In this document: in pieces, positions 47,200 through 60,739 of the stretch | How the letters are laid out: each line of letters opens with the position of its first letter | Position numbering within the stretch: position 1 is the first letter of the stretch | Assembly: GCA_960531495.1 (NCBI GenBank) | Contig: OY482863.1 | Coordinates: 8,105,500-8,169,499, forward strand | DNA: 64,000 nucleotides | Direction of reading: 5' to 3' | From: Zeus faber | Taxonomy: Eukaryota > Chordata > Actinopteri > Zeiformes > Zeidae | The notes under the pieces: generated by a model | What the model was told of the DNA's origin: nothing | The model's input: the letters and a program-made list of their open reading frames with translations, nothing else | Databases searched by the model: none | Position numbers and translations under genes: made by a program

Positions 47200-49667
47200 G
47201 CATTCTGGCCCAGGTCACACACCAGGCCGAACCCCTGCTGCTCATATTTTCTGGGAACCACCGAGCATACGTTTGTTTTTTTCCTCACCTCACACCCCCC
47301 TGGTCTTTGGACACCCCTGGCTAGGTCTGCACAACCCTCACATTGTTTGGTGGATTGTTGGGTGGAGTTCCCTGTGCCATTCTGTGGCACAGGGAACTGT
47401 GTCTGTGTTCTGCTCTTCCTTCTGTTGACCCCACCGCTGTCTGTCTCCCCTGTTACTCTGGACCTGTCTGTTGTACCTCCTGAATGTCATGATTTAGGGG
47501 AGGTGTTCAGTAAGGAGCTGGCCCTCTCTCTGCTCCCCCATCGCCCGTACAACTGTGCGATTGATCTACTGCCTGGTGCCTCCCTGCCCTCCAGCTGTCT
47601 CTACAGGCTGTCCCGTCCTGAGCGTGAAACCATGGAGAGGTACATCTACAGGGATCATCCGACCTCCTTCTTCCCCCGTGGTGGCAGGTTCTTCTTTGTG
47701 GCTAAGAAGGACAGGGTCCCTACCACCTTGTATTGATTTTCGATTAATATTTTTGTTAAAGCGGGGAAGTGCGAGTTACATGTGAGCTCCGTGGCCTTCT
47801 TGGACTCCATCATTGAGTGTGGGGAGGTGAGGACGGACCCAGAGAAGCCGAGTTGCAGCCACTCTTACCAGACTCCTCCCCCGCGGCTCAATTTGCCTGG
47901 ACCCCTGCTGCTGAAGAGGCTCAAATAACACTTTGTTTCAGCTCCCGTTCAGGTCCAGCCCGATACCTCTCGTCGTTTGTCGTCGAGGTTGACGCCTCCG
48001 ATGTAGGAGTGGGGACCGTCCTCTCCCAGTACTCTGGTCCTGACTCCAAGCTTCATCCCTGTACTTTCTTTTCATGTCGTCTCTCCCCGGCAGAGCACAA
48101 CTATGATGTCGGCAACAGGGAGCTACTTGTCATGGATGACTTAATTTCTCCATTACGTATCGACCCTCTATGGCTACAGACAGCTGGGAGTTTGTCCTGG
48201 TGTGCACAACCTGTGCTCGAAGTAAGGCCTCGCACCACCCCCCCTGACGGGCTTACTCCATCCCTTACCCACTCCCAGCTGCCCCTGGTCACATATTGCC
48301 CTGGACTTTGTCACCAACTTGCCCCCCTCTGAGGGCAACACAGTTGTCTTGATGGTGATCAACTGCTTCTCTAAGGCTGCCCACTTCATCGCCTTGACCA
48401 AACTTTCCTCCGCCCGGGAGACCGCCGACCTCACGGTCCGCCATGTCTTCCGCCTGCACGGTCTTCCAGTAGATATCTTCTCCGACTGTGGCCCCCAGTT
48501 CGTTACCCAGGTCTGGAAGGCTTTCTGTCGGGCTTTGGGAGTCACGGTCAGCCTCTCATCTGCCTTTCCCGAGCAAACCAACTGACAGTTGGCGGCTCTC
48601 TGCTATGTTGCCTCCTCCAACCCCTCCTCTTGGTGTATGCGCACAACTCCAACTTATCTTCTGCTACTGGTCTTGCTCCCTTTGAGTCTTCCTTCCTCTT
48701 CCTCTTCGAGGAAGTGGCACTGTCGCAACGTTTGGAGGGACACCAAGGCCGCCCTGCTTTGGACTGCCCAGTGGAACAAGCGCCTTGCAGACTGCCGTCG
48801 GGTCCCGGCCCTCAACTACACACCCGGTCAACAGGTCTGGCTCTCGTCACGAGACATCCCTTTGAAATCCACATGCAAGCTATAGTCTCCCCGGTTCCTT
48901 GGCTCTTTGAAATAACCCGCATAATTAACCCCACTGCAGTCTAGCAGTGTTTCCCGCGCACTATGCGCATCCACCCAACCTTCCACATCTCTCGGGTCAA
49001 ACCCGTCTCCAGCAGCACCCTCTGCCCTCCGACCATTCCCCCGCCACCCGACCGGATCATCGAGGACCACCCCGCCTACACCGTCAGCCAGCTTCTAGAC
49101 ATCCGCCCCACCCCGGCCATGGTCCTGAGGAACGGAGCTGGGTGCCGTGGCGCTCCATCTTGGACCCTTCCCTTGTCTGGGAGTTCCACTTGATCCACCC
49201 AGGAAGACCTTGTGGGTTGCCTTGGGGCTCCCATGGGGGTACTGTCACAGCCCCAGGTGTGCCTTCCTGTCCCCTTGTCTCCTTCTGTGTTTCTCCTCCC
49301 TTTCCCTCTTGTATCTAGTATGTCTATACCTGCTCCTGGTTCCAGGCTTGGCTGGTACAGCTGCTCCTCGTCACCACTCTATATATGAACCCTGGCTCCT
49401 CATCCAGACCTCATCTGGTCGTACCCTCACCTACTGTGAAAACCCCCCTTTGTGCCAGCCATCCTGCCTACGCCTCACCACCGTCCCGTCCACACTCCGA
49501 GCCCTGTGCCTTCAGCCTGCCCGCTTGGCCCCCGAACGACCAAACTGCCCTTTATTCCATTCCCACATCATTTTGTTCCCCCCTTAAATAATCCCCTGTA
49601 AATAAACCTTTTATACTTCCCCCGTGGTGTGTGCTGCATCTGGGTCCTATCCGCCTCGTTCATGACA
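47200..49667 (+). mobile_element. Ty3/Gypsy retrotransposon fossil with 3' LTR, 5' truncated
   Basis: Parts in family order: protease-linker region, start of reverse transcriptase (to about 47735), RNase H (about 47850-48130), integrase core (about 48319-48585), chromodomain-like tail (about 48960-49190), then an LTR at 49243-49667. The gag part, the centre of RT and the 5' LTR are absent. Broken in several places. It belongs to the chromovirus-like fish Gypsy group. Confidence 0.85.
49243..49667 (+). repeat. 3' LTR of the Ty3/Gypsy fossil
   Basis: 425 bp, starts TGTCACAGCCCCAGG and ends CGTTCATGACA; AATAAA at 49601-49606. No second LTR in the window to compare for age. Confidence 0.75.
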
Positions 49668-50988
49668 AGATGGATGGATACAGTCGATTGTAACTTTTCA
49701 AATTCAGTAAATGTCTGTTATAAAAGGAAGTCAAGCGAACTGTGTGGCTTTTGGATGCAGAAACCATCAAATGTAAAAGATAAAATTAAAGAACAAAACA
49801 ACAGATTTTAAAGATTATTTCTTTATATATTCATCTTTTTATTAAGATGAATTATTATGGAATGGAATGTTAAGTAAGCAAACTTCATCTTAACTTTTTG
49901 GTTTTTCGACTTCTTGATTCAGACTGCAGGCAATTCAACACCTACCTACCCTTGCTGACTGAGGAACATGTTTTGTGAGTTATTTCCACATTGCATATCC
50001 AGTGTGATTTGCATATACAGTGAGTATTTTTGTCAACTATAATAAATTATATATTTGCTCATTATATCAATGTTAAAAGTTAATCTGATTGCAATAGTGC
50101 TGTATTGCAGTTCACACATTTTAGAATTTTGTCTCATATCAGCGGGCTTGACTTTGCTATTCTGCATCAAACCAGACACCCCCCCCCCCCCCCACACACA
50201 CACACACACACACACACCCCCGAGAAAGCTACTTTAGTGTGGCCTACATTCGGAATGGATCAAATCTAAATTAAAAATAAATCTGTACATCTGAAATGTG
50301 TGCTGGGATAACGATTTTGGGGCGTTTCCAAGTGCTGTTTCTTTAACTTAGCGAAAAGTTCACCTTGGCTCACGTGTGGAATTCTTTGGCCAGACCCTCA
50401 TCAAGCAAAACCACCAATGAGCACGGCACCGAATCCACATGAATTAGCACGTCTTTTAAATGATGGCATACGGCCATTGTTGAAGAAGTGAATGGTTTCA
50501 GATTACACATAAATTCTCTTGAAATCCTGTTATCTTTTTGTGTTTGAATGTCTGTTTGACGGTTTCGTTTTGTTTGAAAATGTCCACATTTCCAGATAAC
50601 TGAGCCTTTGTCATCGTTTTGACGTTGCAACATCACATTTGCTACGTAAGCCCTAAGAGGTTATACAAATATAAGAGATATTATAGTTTTGTAGGGAGAA
50701 ATATTAACTATATTATATAAATAAAGGATGATATAATATGACAGCTAAATAAATAATGAACCAAATCACAGAATTAAGTAGAAGCACAAGTATATAAATA
50801 ATTATGCAATAAGTCAATAATTTACTAATTATTGTCTGTGGTTTTCTCACAAAGCCTGAAACCAAAGAAATATCATATGAACGGGTTAAGGCTTCAATCT
50901 GTAGTAGTTTTAATAGAAAATTTGATTAAAGGATATTGTAATTATAGCTAATTGAAAACAATAAACAAATTGATATATAAATAAATAA

Positions 50989-50993
<5 letters not shown>
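49668..50993. other. Intergenic, AT-rich; C-run/CA repeat
   Basis: A run of C followed by (CA)n lies at 50169-50218. No coding motif. Confidence 0.5.

Positions 50994-51071
<78 letters not shown>
50994..51071. repeat. AT microsatellite
   Basis: Pure (AT)n, about 39 units, preceded by (AAAT)n. Confidence 0.97.
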
Positions 51072-51074
<3 letters not shown>

Positions 51075-52387
51075 TTTTTTTTCATGCATATACATTTATC
51101 AACCAAAAGGGTGTACATTTTTCTGGAAGCGTCTTTTGTCTGTTGTGAGTCCATCACCGAGTTCATCTGAGACACTCCCGGACACAATCTCTCTGGAAGA
51201 ACAAACGTCCTACTTGAACACACAGTTACTATCGTATAACCTCCACTGACAATCGCACAATATTTCCATTTTAACAAGCTGCGCCGGTTTCCGCGGGAGT
51301 CAGCAGTACCCGCCCCCCCAATGCACACTCATAACAGCTGTCATATGCAGCTTTCACTTAGTAATTTAATCTAATTGCAGTGCTGCGATGTAAGTGATAC
51401 TGGGCCGGGCGCGGGGAAGGAAGCAGTGGGGAAGCAGCCGCTCCGTCCGCTGGGGAAAGGCCTGTAATTATTGAATTGATTAGCGGGGCTCCAGAGCGAC
51501 AGCACAACATCCTGTAAAGTTATTGGACGTCACGGAGACCGGAGACGGGCGGGGCGGGGCAGGGAGCATTTTGGAGTCACCGTAAATTTGCCCCCCCGTT
51601 AAGCCGGAGCACCGAGGGTATCTTTTGGTGTTGGCAGAGCCCTCACAACACCACACGAGCGCTGTGTTCGGCACCAGATTTTATTGCACCTGGCAATAAA
51701 AAATGCCTAATAACCCCTCCCCCGCCCCCAAAACCCCCCTAACCCAATATCAGTTCCAACTCTGCATCATTGCAAAGTGGACAGGACAAAATATAACATA
51801 ACATTATATAACATACATAACATTTTCCAAAAATAACAATCCACTTTGCATTATATAAAGAAAAGAACATTTCCTCAATAGAAAAAATAATACATCGCCT
51901 AAATGAAAAGAAAATAGAAAACAAAAGAATCAGACATTTCAGCTGTTTCGCAGCGCACTAGGTCCCCTTTGTGACATTCGGCACGTATACAGCGCGTGCA
52001 GGCTGCAAGTTTTGAAAATAAGAGTTTGCAACCCCAACATGAAACGATATTACGGAGGAAACGATGCATATACAGCACATTTCCAAAACGGCTGATTAAC
52101 TTAAGATTGCACTGTTAAATAATGTAGAAAGTATTATGTCGATGAATAGAGCGGAACTGAAAGGGTACGAAGGAATGAAACACAACAAGGTTGTTGCCAG
52201 GTTTACAAAATAAAAGCCCCATATAACCCCCACAGTGCATTTTGGCGGACTCCAATATTTATAAACACTGCAAAACGTCCACCGCTGGAGTTAGGGGGCT
52301 GAATTAAAAGGTAATGGGGTTTCAGCGCCTGTTCCCGGGAAGTGAGGTATCAAAGTAGCTGGGGGGTATCGATTCGTGGGGCGGTGG
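51072..52387. other. Intergenic; repeat-free block 51350-51490
   Basis: 51350-51490 carries TTAGTAATTTAATCTAATTG and GTAATTATTGAATTGATTAG words around a GC-rich middle. No gene supported. 51765-51920 is A/T-rich. Confidence 0.35.
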
Positions 52388-52392
52388 TGTTT

Positions 52393-52440
<48 letters not shown>
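52388..52440. repeat. GT microsatellite
   Basis: (GT)n with TTG interruptions at left. Confidence 0.95.
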
Positions 52441-52441
<1 letters not shown>

Positions 52442-52578
52442 ACAGGGGGATCAATGGGGAGCCATTGCACCGTCGCCTCTGATGCACCAGCGGTCAGCGT
52501 TCCTCCACAATGGCTGATTGTGACACCTGAACTGATTGCTGTGTGGGCTCTTTGTGTATATGTATTAGGCATGTTTAT

Positions 52579-52641
52579 GTGCGTGCGTGTGTGTGTGTGC
52601 GTGTGCGTGTGCGTGTGCGTGCGTGTGTGTGTGTGTGTGTC
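52579..52641. repeat. GT/GC repeat
   Basis: (GT)n with GCGTGT interruptions. Confidence 0.9.
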
Positions 52642-52698
52642 TGGGGCTGAAGGGTCCGGCGAATGCTGACGTGATGAGAGCGCGACAGCGGCGGCCCC

Positions 52699-52718
52699 GG
52701 GGGGGGGGGGGGGGGGGG
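52699..52718 (+). repeat. Run of 20 G
   Basis: Homopolymer after GGCCCC. Assembly length may be unreliable here. Confidence 0.95.
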
Positions 52719-52746
52719 TGTAGAGTGACAGCAGACAGCCGAGGAG

Positions 52747-52798
52747 GGAGAGAGAGAGAGAGAGAGAGAGGGCGAGAGAGAGAGAGAGGGAGAGAGAG
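52747..52798. repeat. GA microsatellite
   Basis: (GA)n with GGCGAG and GGGAG interruptions. Confidence 0.9.
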
Positions 52799-53513
52799 TT
52801 ACATATCTATTCATCCCATCCCTCACTCTTGTCATTTTCTATTCTCTTTCCATTTCTGTGGCCCCTCCGCCACACACCCAACCGTCCCCTAAAGGGTGGC
52901 GTGGTGGGTACAGTATGTACTCAATTACATATACTTAAGGTCATATTTTGAAGTAAGAGGATTTTTTCCGAATACCTTTTCCGAATACTAATATTCACAA
53001 ATTTTACCTTTAAAGGAGTATATTCGGAAAGAAAACGATGGCGGCTGCACTTACTCTTTCGGCTCAGTGGTATTTTGTCTTCTGGCTTCACTTTGAAAGA
53101 GTCTTTCTATTGAGTCTGAGCTCTTTCCCGGATCGAGTTCCACCGGGCCCCTGCTCCTTGTTTTCCTCAATATTGATTTTATTACAACATTAGTTGCTAT
53201 ATTACAACGTCAATTACATTACAAATTTATAATGCACTAAATTCACAAAAAAAACCTCGGGGTAATGGATTGAATAATGAAATGGAAAGGATGGAAATGA
53301 CTCAGGATAATGGAAAATAAACCTGAAAAATACAATTGTAATATTATTAAATCTGATCCGAGTCTGATATATATTATTGAAATTCACCGTGTATTGTTTC
53401 ATTTATATTTTCAATGAAAAAACGTTATCATTCTCCACCCTAGAAACCTGATGCACACACACACACACAAGTACACACACAACAGTATTTCTCTATACCA
53501 CTGTTGCTCAGGC
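52799..53513. other. Intergenic, no gene recognised
   Basis: A 20-bp word TTTTTCCGAATACCTTTTCC and its neighbour TTTCCGAATACTAATATTC (52963-52996) form a short direct repeat, and GTATATTCGGAAA (53018-53030) is an inverted partner. Nothing else seen. Confidence 0.4.
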
Positions 53514-53534
53514 AGTGTGTGTGTGCGTGCGCGC

Positions 53535-53599
<65 letters not shown>

Positions 53600-53604
53600 C
53601 GTAC
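53514..53604. repeat. GT microsatellite
   Basis: (GT)n with GCGCGC at left. Confidence 0.95.
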
Positions 53605-55390
<1,786 letters not shown>

Positions 55391-55419
55391 TTATGTTGTG
55401 TCCGACGGAAAGGATTAAG

Positions 55420-55710
55420 GGTCCGCTCCACCACCTAGCTCCCGTCCCTCTCCTGGGACCCGCGCGGCGGTCCAGGAGCTGTGGGGACGTCGCCGTGAGG
55501 GACTCGATCGCCAACAGTGCCAGAAGCTGCAGGAGCTCCTCGACGGCGACGCCCTCCACCTCTACGCCGCCAAGGACGAAGGACCGCATGCAGACGGGGT
55601 TGGTCCAGCATCCCCACCCATCTGCCTGCAGCCCCGCTGTCTCGCCCTGGCAGGGTGCGGGTGTTCCAAAAGGAGTGTCCCCCAAGCTGCGCAGTCACTG
55701 GCAGGGCTCT
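55420..55710 (+). mobile_element. Possible short Ty3/Gypsy pol fossil
   Basis: A GC-rich island in AT-rich DNA. Words such as RMQTGLVQHPH resemble the RTGLVQH-type linker before reverse transcriptase in fish Gypsy elements. No LTR was found and the piece is short and broken, so the call is weak. Confidence 0.35.
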
Positions 55711-57245
55711 GTTTTACGATGTGTTTTCAGTGCTTTTGGGATGATCTGTCGGTGTTGGCTCGTGTTGTTTGTGTCGGGGGGTGACGCGGACTACGTTGAC
55801 TGCTGTCCCGTTGAGGACAGGACCGTGACGTGGGCTGACGTAGCCGGTTGTGGCCTCTGGGACTCTGATGCTGTGGTGGTTGTGTGAAAAATAAATGGAA
55901 GTTGCCCCCGCCGGCATGGGACGCAGGCGGCGGCTTATAAAAGAACGCCAAGTCTCGACTGATTAATTTGTTTCACGGCGTAAGCTCCCCACGATAGTAT
56001 TAGTATTGGTGGCCATATCTCCTTTGTTTTCCTTTTGGTTGTTGGGATCATTTGCCATCGTTAATTAACTGTTTTGGTTTATGTGGGGTGCGATTACTAT
56101 TTCAATATGCATGCACAGCTTGTAATTCTAAGTGTAATGCGCAGCAGGCTGCAAATATGTTATCCGTTCACATGGAAAGAAAGAGCGCGCCGTTTTCATC
56201 TTCCACCCGGGCCTCGCGTGTCCCGTTGTTCTTCCCGCGCCTCGCTGTCGTGAGGACGACATCAAGGATCAACTTTCACAGATCTCCAGTTTTCTCCAGA
56301 GGTCGGTGTTAACAAAACGATGGTAAAGCAAAGCGGCTCCCACACCTAGCATCTGGATATTCATCCCTCCCTCCACGTCACCCGCCGCCCATCCGATTTT
56401 TTTTCCATCTCTGTGAAATGGAATACAGCCCCATCTCGCCGTCTAGCAGCTTTTGCCAAGGAGCCCTTGAAAGACTTGAGGAGACTCCCACAGGACCCGC
56501 TTAGAAGGGGAAGAAAGCGAAACCACAAACAGCTGCCACCGCGCTCTCTGTCCGCCACATCTTTAGGAGCATAGAGCTATTTGTGGCCGGCCGCTGCAGT
56601 ATTCCTAATTGCTGGGACGGACACAGATAATGTAATTGGATTCCACGTCGGGGAGAGCAATTTGTCAGTTTCAACAACAGTATGAGGATCCCAGTTGAAT
56701 TCGGACGAGCGCTGAAAAGAAAAGAGTGGAATATGAAACACTGTTTCAAAAACGGTTTCGCCGACTGTGTCATGATTGATTTGACACTGTTTGTTTGTCT
56801 TTTAATATGAAAAAAGAAAATTTGGTATATTTGTCCATTTTTGGGCTTCCCGAATACTAATGCTGGCAGCTGAAAGTGCTCTACCATTGAAGCAGAAAAA
56901 AAAAAAAATTAGAAAACATTAAAAATTGATTACGGTCATTAAAGGAATGTTTTTTACCTGATGTTCCGCAGAAACTAATAATTTATACAATGTGGAATTA
57001 TATTTAGAAAATATTGATATATTAGGTCATGTATAATATATGGTCAGTGATAACATCATAAATATGTATAATTCTTCAAATGTATACTAAGGTATATTGT
57101 AATATTATATCATATCATTAAATTGCATGACATACAAACGACGGACGCTCAAGATGTCAACGTGTTATCTCGTCAACACGGACTTTTCCTCTCACTGCGT
57201 CCACCCCGCACGTCCGCCCGACGCCCGCGTCTCACTCACCAGTGT
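55711..57245. other. Intergenic upstream of PRMT6; candidate conserved block
   Basis: No gene seen. 56340-56680 is repeat-free and holds GGATATTCATC, TCCTAATTGCTGGGA and GATAATGTAATTGGATT words. 56880-57125 is AT-rich. An isolated GGCTTATAAAAG TATA-like word lies at 55931-55942 without a supported transcript. Confidence 0.35.
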
Positions 57246-57336
57246 CTTGTGGGAGCTGTAGTCCGGCGCCGCCGTGACGCCGGCGGACCGGCGCCGCTGG
57301 TGGACTACGACTCCCAGAGCTCCGCCACGCGGAAGT
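57246..57336 (+). promoter_or_regulatory. PRMT6 proximal promoter: inverted pair of ZNF143/SBS-like sites plus ETS core
   Basis: At 57246-57266 the minus strand reads GGACTACAGCTCCCACAAG and at 57301-57320 the plus strand reads TGGACTACGACTCCCAGAGC. Both resemble the ZNF143/STAF binding site (ACTACAnnTCCCAG). They face each other across a GC-rich spacer containing GGCGCC words, and an ETS core CGGAAGT lies at 57330-57336, 70 bp before the ATG. There is no TATA box nearby. This is the layout of a CpG-island housekeeping promoter. Site identity is by motif only; factor binding is inferred. Confidence 0.7.
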
Positions 57337-57405
57337 AAAGGCGCCGCCGCCGCCGCCGCGCTGCCGGCGTGACGGCGCTCCGGCATCGGCGGCAGGAGGA
57401 GCACG

Positions 57406-58458
57406 ATGTCCCACGGCGTGAAGAAGAGGAAGCTGGACAAGAACGCGCAGGAGAGCCTGTACTTCGACAGCTACTCCGACGTGACCATACACGAGGAGAT
57501 GATCGCCGACCGGGTGCGGACCAGCACGTACCGGGCCGCCATCCTGCGGAACGCCGAGGCGATCCGCGGCCGAGTGGTGCTGGACGTCGGCGCCGGCACC
57601 GGCGTCCTGAGCGTGTTCTGCGCCCAGGCGGGGGCCGGGAGGGTGTACGCCGTGGAGGCGTGCTCCATCGCCGAGCAGGCCGTGAAGATCGTGAAGCAGA
57701 ACCAGATGGAGGACCGGATCGAGGTGATCCGCGGCACCGTGGAGACGATCGACCTACCGGAGAGCGTGGACGTGATCGTCAGCGAGTGGATGGGCTACGC
57801 GCTGCTGCACGAGTCCATGCTCGGCTCGGTGCTCTTCGCCCGGGACAAGTGGCTCAAGCCGGGCGGGCTGATACTGCCCTGCAGGGCCGAGCTGTACGTG
57901 GCCCCCGTCAGCGACCCGGTGGTGGAGGAGCGGCTCAACTTCTGGTGCACCGTGCGCGACCAGTACGGCGTGGACATGTCGTGCATGTCCGACTTCGCCA
58001 AGCGCTGCATCCTGAGCGGCGACATCGCCGTGACCCCCGTGACCGTGGAGGACGTGCTGTCCCACCCGGCCCGGATCGCCGAGCTGGACCTGCGCTCGGT
58101 GACCGCGGAGCAGCTGCGTTCCGTGCGCGGGGAGTTCGCCTGCGAGTGCTTCGGGTCCTCGGCCGTCAACGCGCTGTGCGTGTGGTTCACGGTGACCTTC
58201 CCCTGCGAGGACAACAAGACGCTGGTGCTCTCCACGTCCCCGTTCAAGCCGGAGACCCACTGGAAGCAGGCGGTGCTGTACCTGGACGAGCCCACCGATG
58301 TGATGCAAGACACGAAGGTGGCCGGGGAGATCCACATGTATCCCTCGGAGGACAGCGCCCGGCATATATGCATCCACGTGGACTACACCATCGGGGAGCA
58401 TAAGAAACACTCTAAGACCTTCTCCATCCCAGACGGGTACTCGGAGGCCCAGCAGTAG
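57406..58458 (+). CDS. prmt6: Protein arginine N-methyltransferase 6 (PRMT6), intronless
   Basis: A 350-codon single-exon ORF. PRMT6 is a nuclear type I enzyme that moves methyl groups from S-adenosylmethionine to arginines, giving asymmetric dimethylarginine; its best known target is histone H3 R2 (family knowledge). Seen here: basic N-terminal KKRK (6-9), YSDV (23-26), the SAM-binding motif I VLDVGAGTG (58-66), the double-E loop SEWMGYALLHES (126-137, acidic E127 and E136), and the THW loop (284-286), followed by the beta-barrel/dimerisation part. Human PRMT6 is 375 residues; this protein is shorter mainly in the N-terminal tail, as in fish. The ATG has A at -3 and directly precedes the conserved basic start. 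The coding region is much richer in GC than its surroundings. Vertebrate PRMT6 is known to be intronless, so this does not imply a retrocopy; promoter motifs and a polyA signal flank it. No damaged residue was seen. Confidence 0.97.
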   Translation: MSHGVKKRKLDKNAQESLYFDSYSDVTIHEEMIADRVRTSTYRAAILRNAEAIRGRVVLDVGAGTGVLSVFCAQAGAGRVYAVEACSIAEQAVKIVKQNQMEDRIEVIRGTVETIDLPESVDVIVSEWMGYALLHESMLGSVLFARDKWLKPGGLILPCRAELYVAPVSDPVVEERLNFWCTVRDQYGVDMSCMSDFAKRCILSGDIAVTPVTVEDVLSHPARIAELDLRSVTAEQLRSVRGEFACECFGSSAVNALCVWFTVTFPCEDNKTLVLSTSPFKPETHWKQAVLYLDEPTDVMQDTKVAGEIHMYPSEDSARHICIHVDYTIGEHKKHSKTFSIPDGYSEAQQ

Positions 58459-58828
58459 TGTCTCCGGGCTTATAACACAAGAAACACCACCCAGTCAGGA
58501 AACACCCCTAGCACCTTGGCCATACAGTCTTACTAACCCTACAACAGACCGTGTCGATTACGCCATAACAATATTTGGGGAGTATTTGTTTTGCTTTGAT
58601 AAAGATGGTCGATCCGTCTCAGACCCGTCCTGGACCACTGAAATGTGCATCGTCAGGCTGCATCCAAAGAAATATTCTCAACTGTGCCCGACTGTTATGA
58701 TGGAAACAAAACAGCAGGATGTAGCGGTCTTGACCTTTGCTTTTTTTTGTTTTTGTTTCTTTCTTTTGTTTTTACTAAAAACCGAGAAAGTCAAACAACT
58801 GTGTGGTTGGAGTTATTTGTTGAACAAC

Positions 58829-58834
58829 AATAAA
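58829..58834 (+). terminator. Polyadenylation signal AATAAA, likely PRMT6
   Basis: Canonical AATAAA 371 bp after the PRMT6 stop codon, the first such signal downstream. It follows a T-rich stretch (58739-58778) and gives a 3' UTR of roughly 390-400 nt. Not verified by transcript data. Confidence 0.6.
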
Positions 58835-58839
58835 TAGGC

Positions 58840-59665
58840 CTGCTTGAATGTGAGCCATTGCTTACCGCCCTCCGGAAACTTCTTCACTGCCTTTTGTAAG
58901 ATCATATTAGACCATTTTGATCCCCGCAGCTCCAGGCTTTTACTGGTAGAAATAAGGTCAAAATAGTGAGGTTCCAATTTGATTTCTGAAAACGTATTTT
59001 TAGCATTTTCTCCTCACTAAACAGGGGTTAAGACTCCCGACCCCCCTCCCCGTTATATTTACCCACCTCACCTTGAAAATTTATTTTAATACAATGTCCC
59101 ATAATTATTTCCAAAATATTAAAATCAAATCACAGTTTTGTTTTAACCGGCCTCGACATACTTTTGAGTCTGCTCTCTTCCCTAGTCAAAGTCTAGTCCT
59201 TCAAAACGAAGAGTCTAGATCACACTATTCTACCGATGTTTTTTCCAATTGAAGTTTGTATTATATTCTCCCAAAACATTGACCTTGCGCAGTTTCATAG
59301 TACACCATTTCTAAGGCACACATTTAGTCCTTTTTTAATTTTGTATTTTCATCATTTTCTGTAATATCTTCACTCTCCCAAAATGTCAATTCCTGAAACA
59401 TGGTATAAAATAAAAATGAATATATCCACCCCCCATAATGATACACTTTTAATGAATCTAGAACGTTTGCACAGCTAAGTCAATAAAAACGAATATTTTA
59501 GCTGATTTGAATGTAGACTAAACATTCTTATTCAAACTGAATGCAGTCTTTCTTTGTGACTGAAAAAAAGTTTTCAATTAATGTTGAATAACATACTAAA
59601 TCGCCGCCTGTCTCACATTTATTTATTTAGCAGGCACATTTGCCATACATCGACCATTGGCGCAT
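58840..59665. other. AT-rich DNA downstream of PRMT6
   Basis: No ORF or repeat of note. Confidence 0.5.
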
Positions 59666-60739
59666 CTAGTGGTCGCTCGATAGGCGGTTTTCGACGGCGG
59701 GTGCCGATATTTAGGGACCGGGACAGCCGATGGCCAATATATAATGCCAATATTATGTGATTTTTACATCTGATAAAATACAACACTTTGATAATGATAG
59801 CAAATAAGACACGGCATTGCTGAATCTAAATGAACATTTATTTAACAACACTAGTGTTAAATAAATGTTCATTTAGATTTAGCAATTTCGTTGTCTGCAT
59901 TGTCTCTGTTTGCTTATGTTAATCTGCACTCTGCCTGAAGTGCACTTATTTTAAATAAAAAATGTCTACAACTCAAAAAACTATGTAGAAATAACTTATC
60001 AATGAAAAATAAATAATTATAAAGGATTAAAAAAATGGCACCATTAAAATCTTGTTGGGAAATTGAGGGTATTATTATTGTTTACAAGTAAAGTATTTAC
60101 ATAAAAACATCCAGTTTTTAAATTAAGTCCCAAAGCAACAGGGAGACGTGCATGACGTGGCACGAGACACCGTTTTTTTTTTTTAATGGGACTTAACGGG
60201 ACAGTCCCTTAACTCAGCTGCCTAAAAAAATGATTTCATACAAGTAGAAAACACACAAAAATAAATAGATCCAAAATAAAAACACAGGAAAACCACCACG
60301 GGAATGCAGGCACCTCTGTCTGGAGGAGACAAAAACTCCACTCTAATTCTCTGTTAGGATTTTGCTGCAAATGGGAAGTATTTCCAGATAGCACTCCTGC
60401 TGGCTTCTTTGAGGCTCTGTACTTTCCATCTTTAATGAGCTAACACCATCACAAACCTCAGCGAATGAGATGAGTGACGGAAGACAGCACCGTGAGTGAG
60501 TGAGAGGAGGCGAGGCTATGTGGCCACCGCAGCGGTGCCTGTGGACTCGCTGTCGAACAATGTGTGGACATGGAGTGCGGAAAGTGAGTATTGAAACAGG
60601 TTCAAATATTCAGAATTGAAATGTATAGAACAATCGATATTTTTCTGCAGACATTTTTTTGTTTATCAGTGCAGGCCTCAGCAGATGCCGATAATCTCAA
60701 AATGCCAAATATCGGCCCGATTAATCGGCCGACCACTAG
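59666..60739. mobile_element. Non-autonomous DNA transposon with inverted ends (hAT-like)
   Basis: Ends CTAGTGGTCGCTCGATAGG and, reverse-complemented, CTAGTGGTCGGCCGATTAA, with GCCGATATTT just inside both. About 1.07 kb, no transposase. CTAG could be a 4-bp target repeat or part of the ends, so the superfamily is uncertain. Confidence 0.7.
59816..59886. repeat. 32-bp inverted repeat inside the transposon
   Basis: Arms 59816-59847 and 59855-59886 match with one mismatch, around the 7-nt loop ACACTAG. Arms are rich in AT (core ATGAACATTTATTTAACA). Confidence 0.95.

Noticed and set aside
55393-55887. 164-codon open frame
   Set aside because: No host domain; partial resemblance to a Gypsy pol linker and GC-rich composition explain it better.
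55931-55942. TATA-box-like word GGCTTATAAAAG
   Set aside because: No transcript start or ORF downstream could be supported before PRMT6, 1.5 kb away, which has a TATA-less promoter.
57369-58403. Long open frame overlapping PRMT6 in another frame, and two long minus-strand frames
   Set aside because: They are GC-driven shadows of the PRMT6 coding sequence: arginine/glycine-rich, no domain, and no ATG at the start of the plus-strand one.
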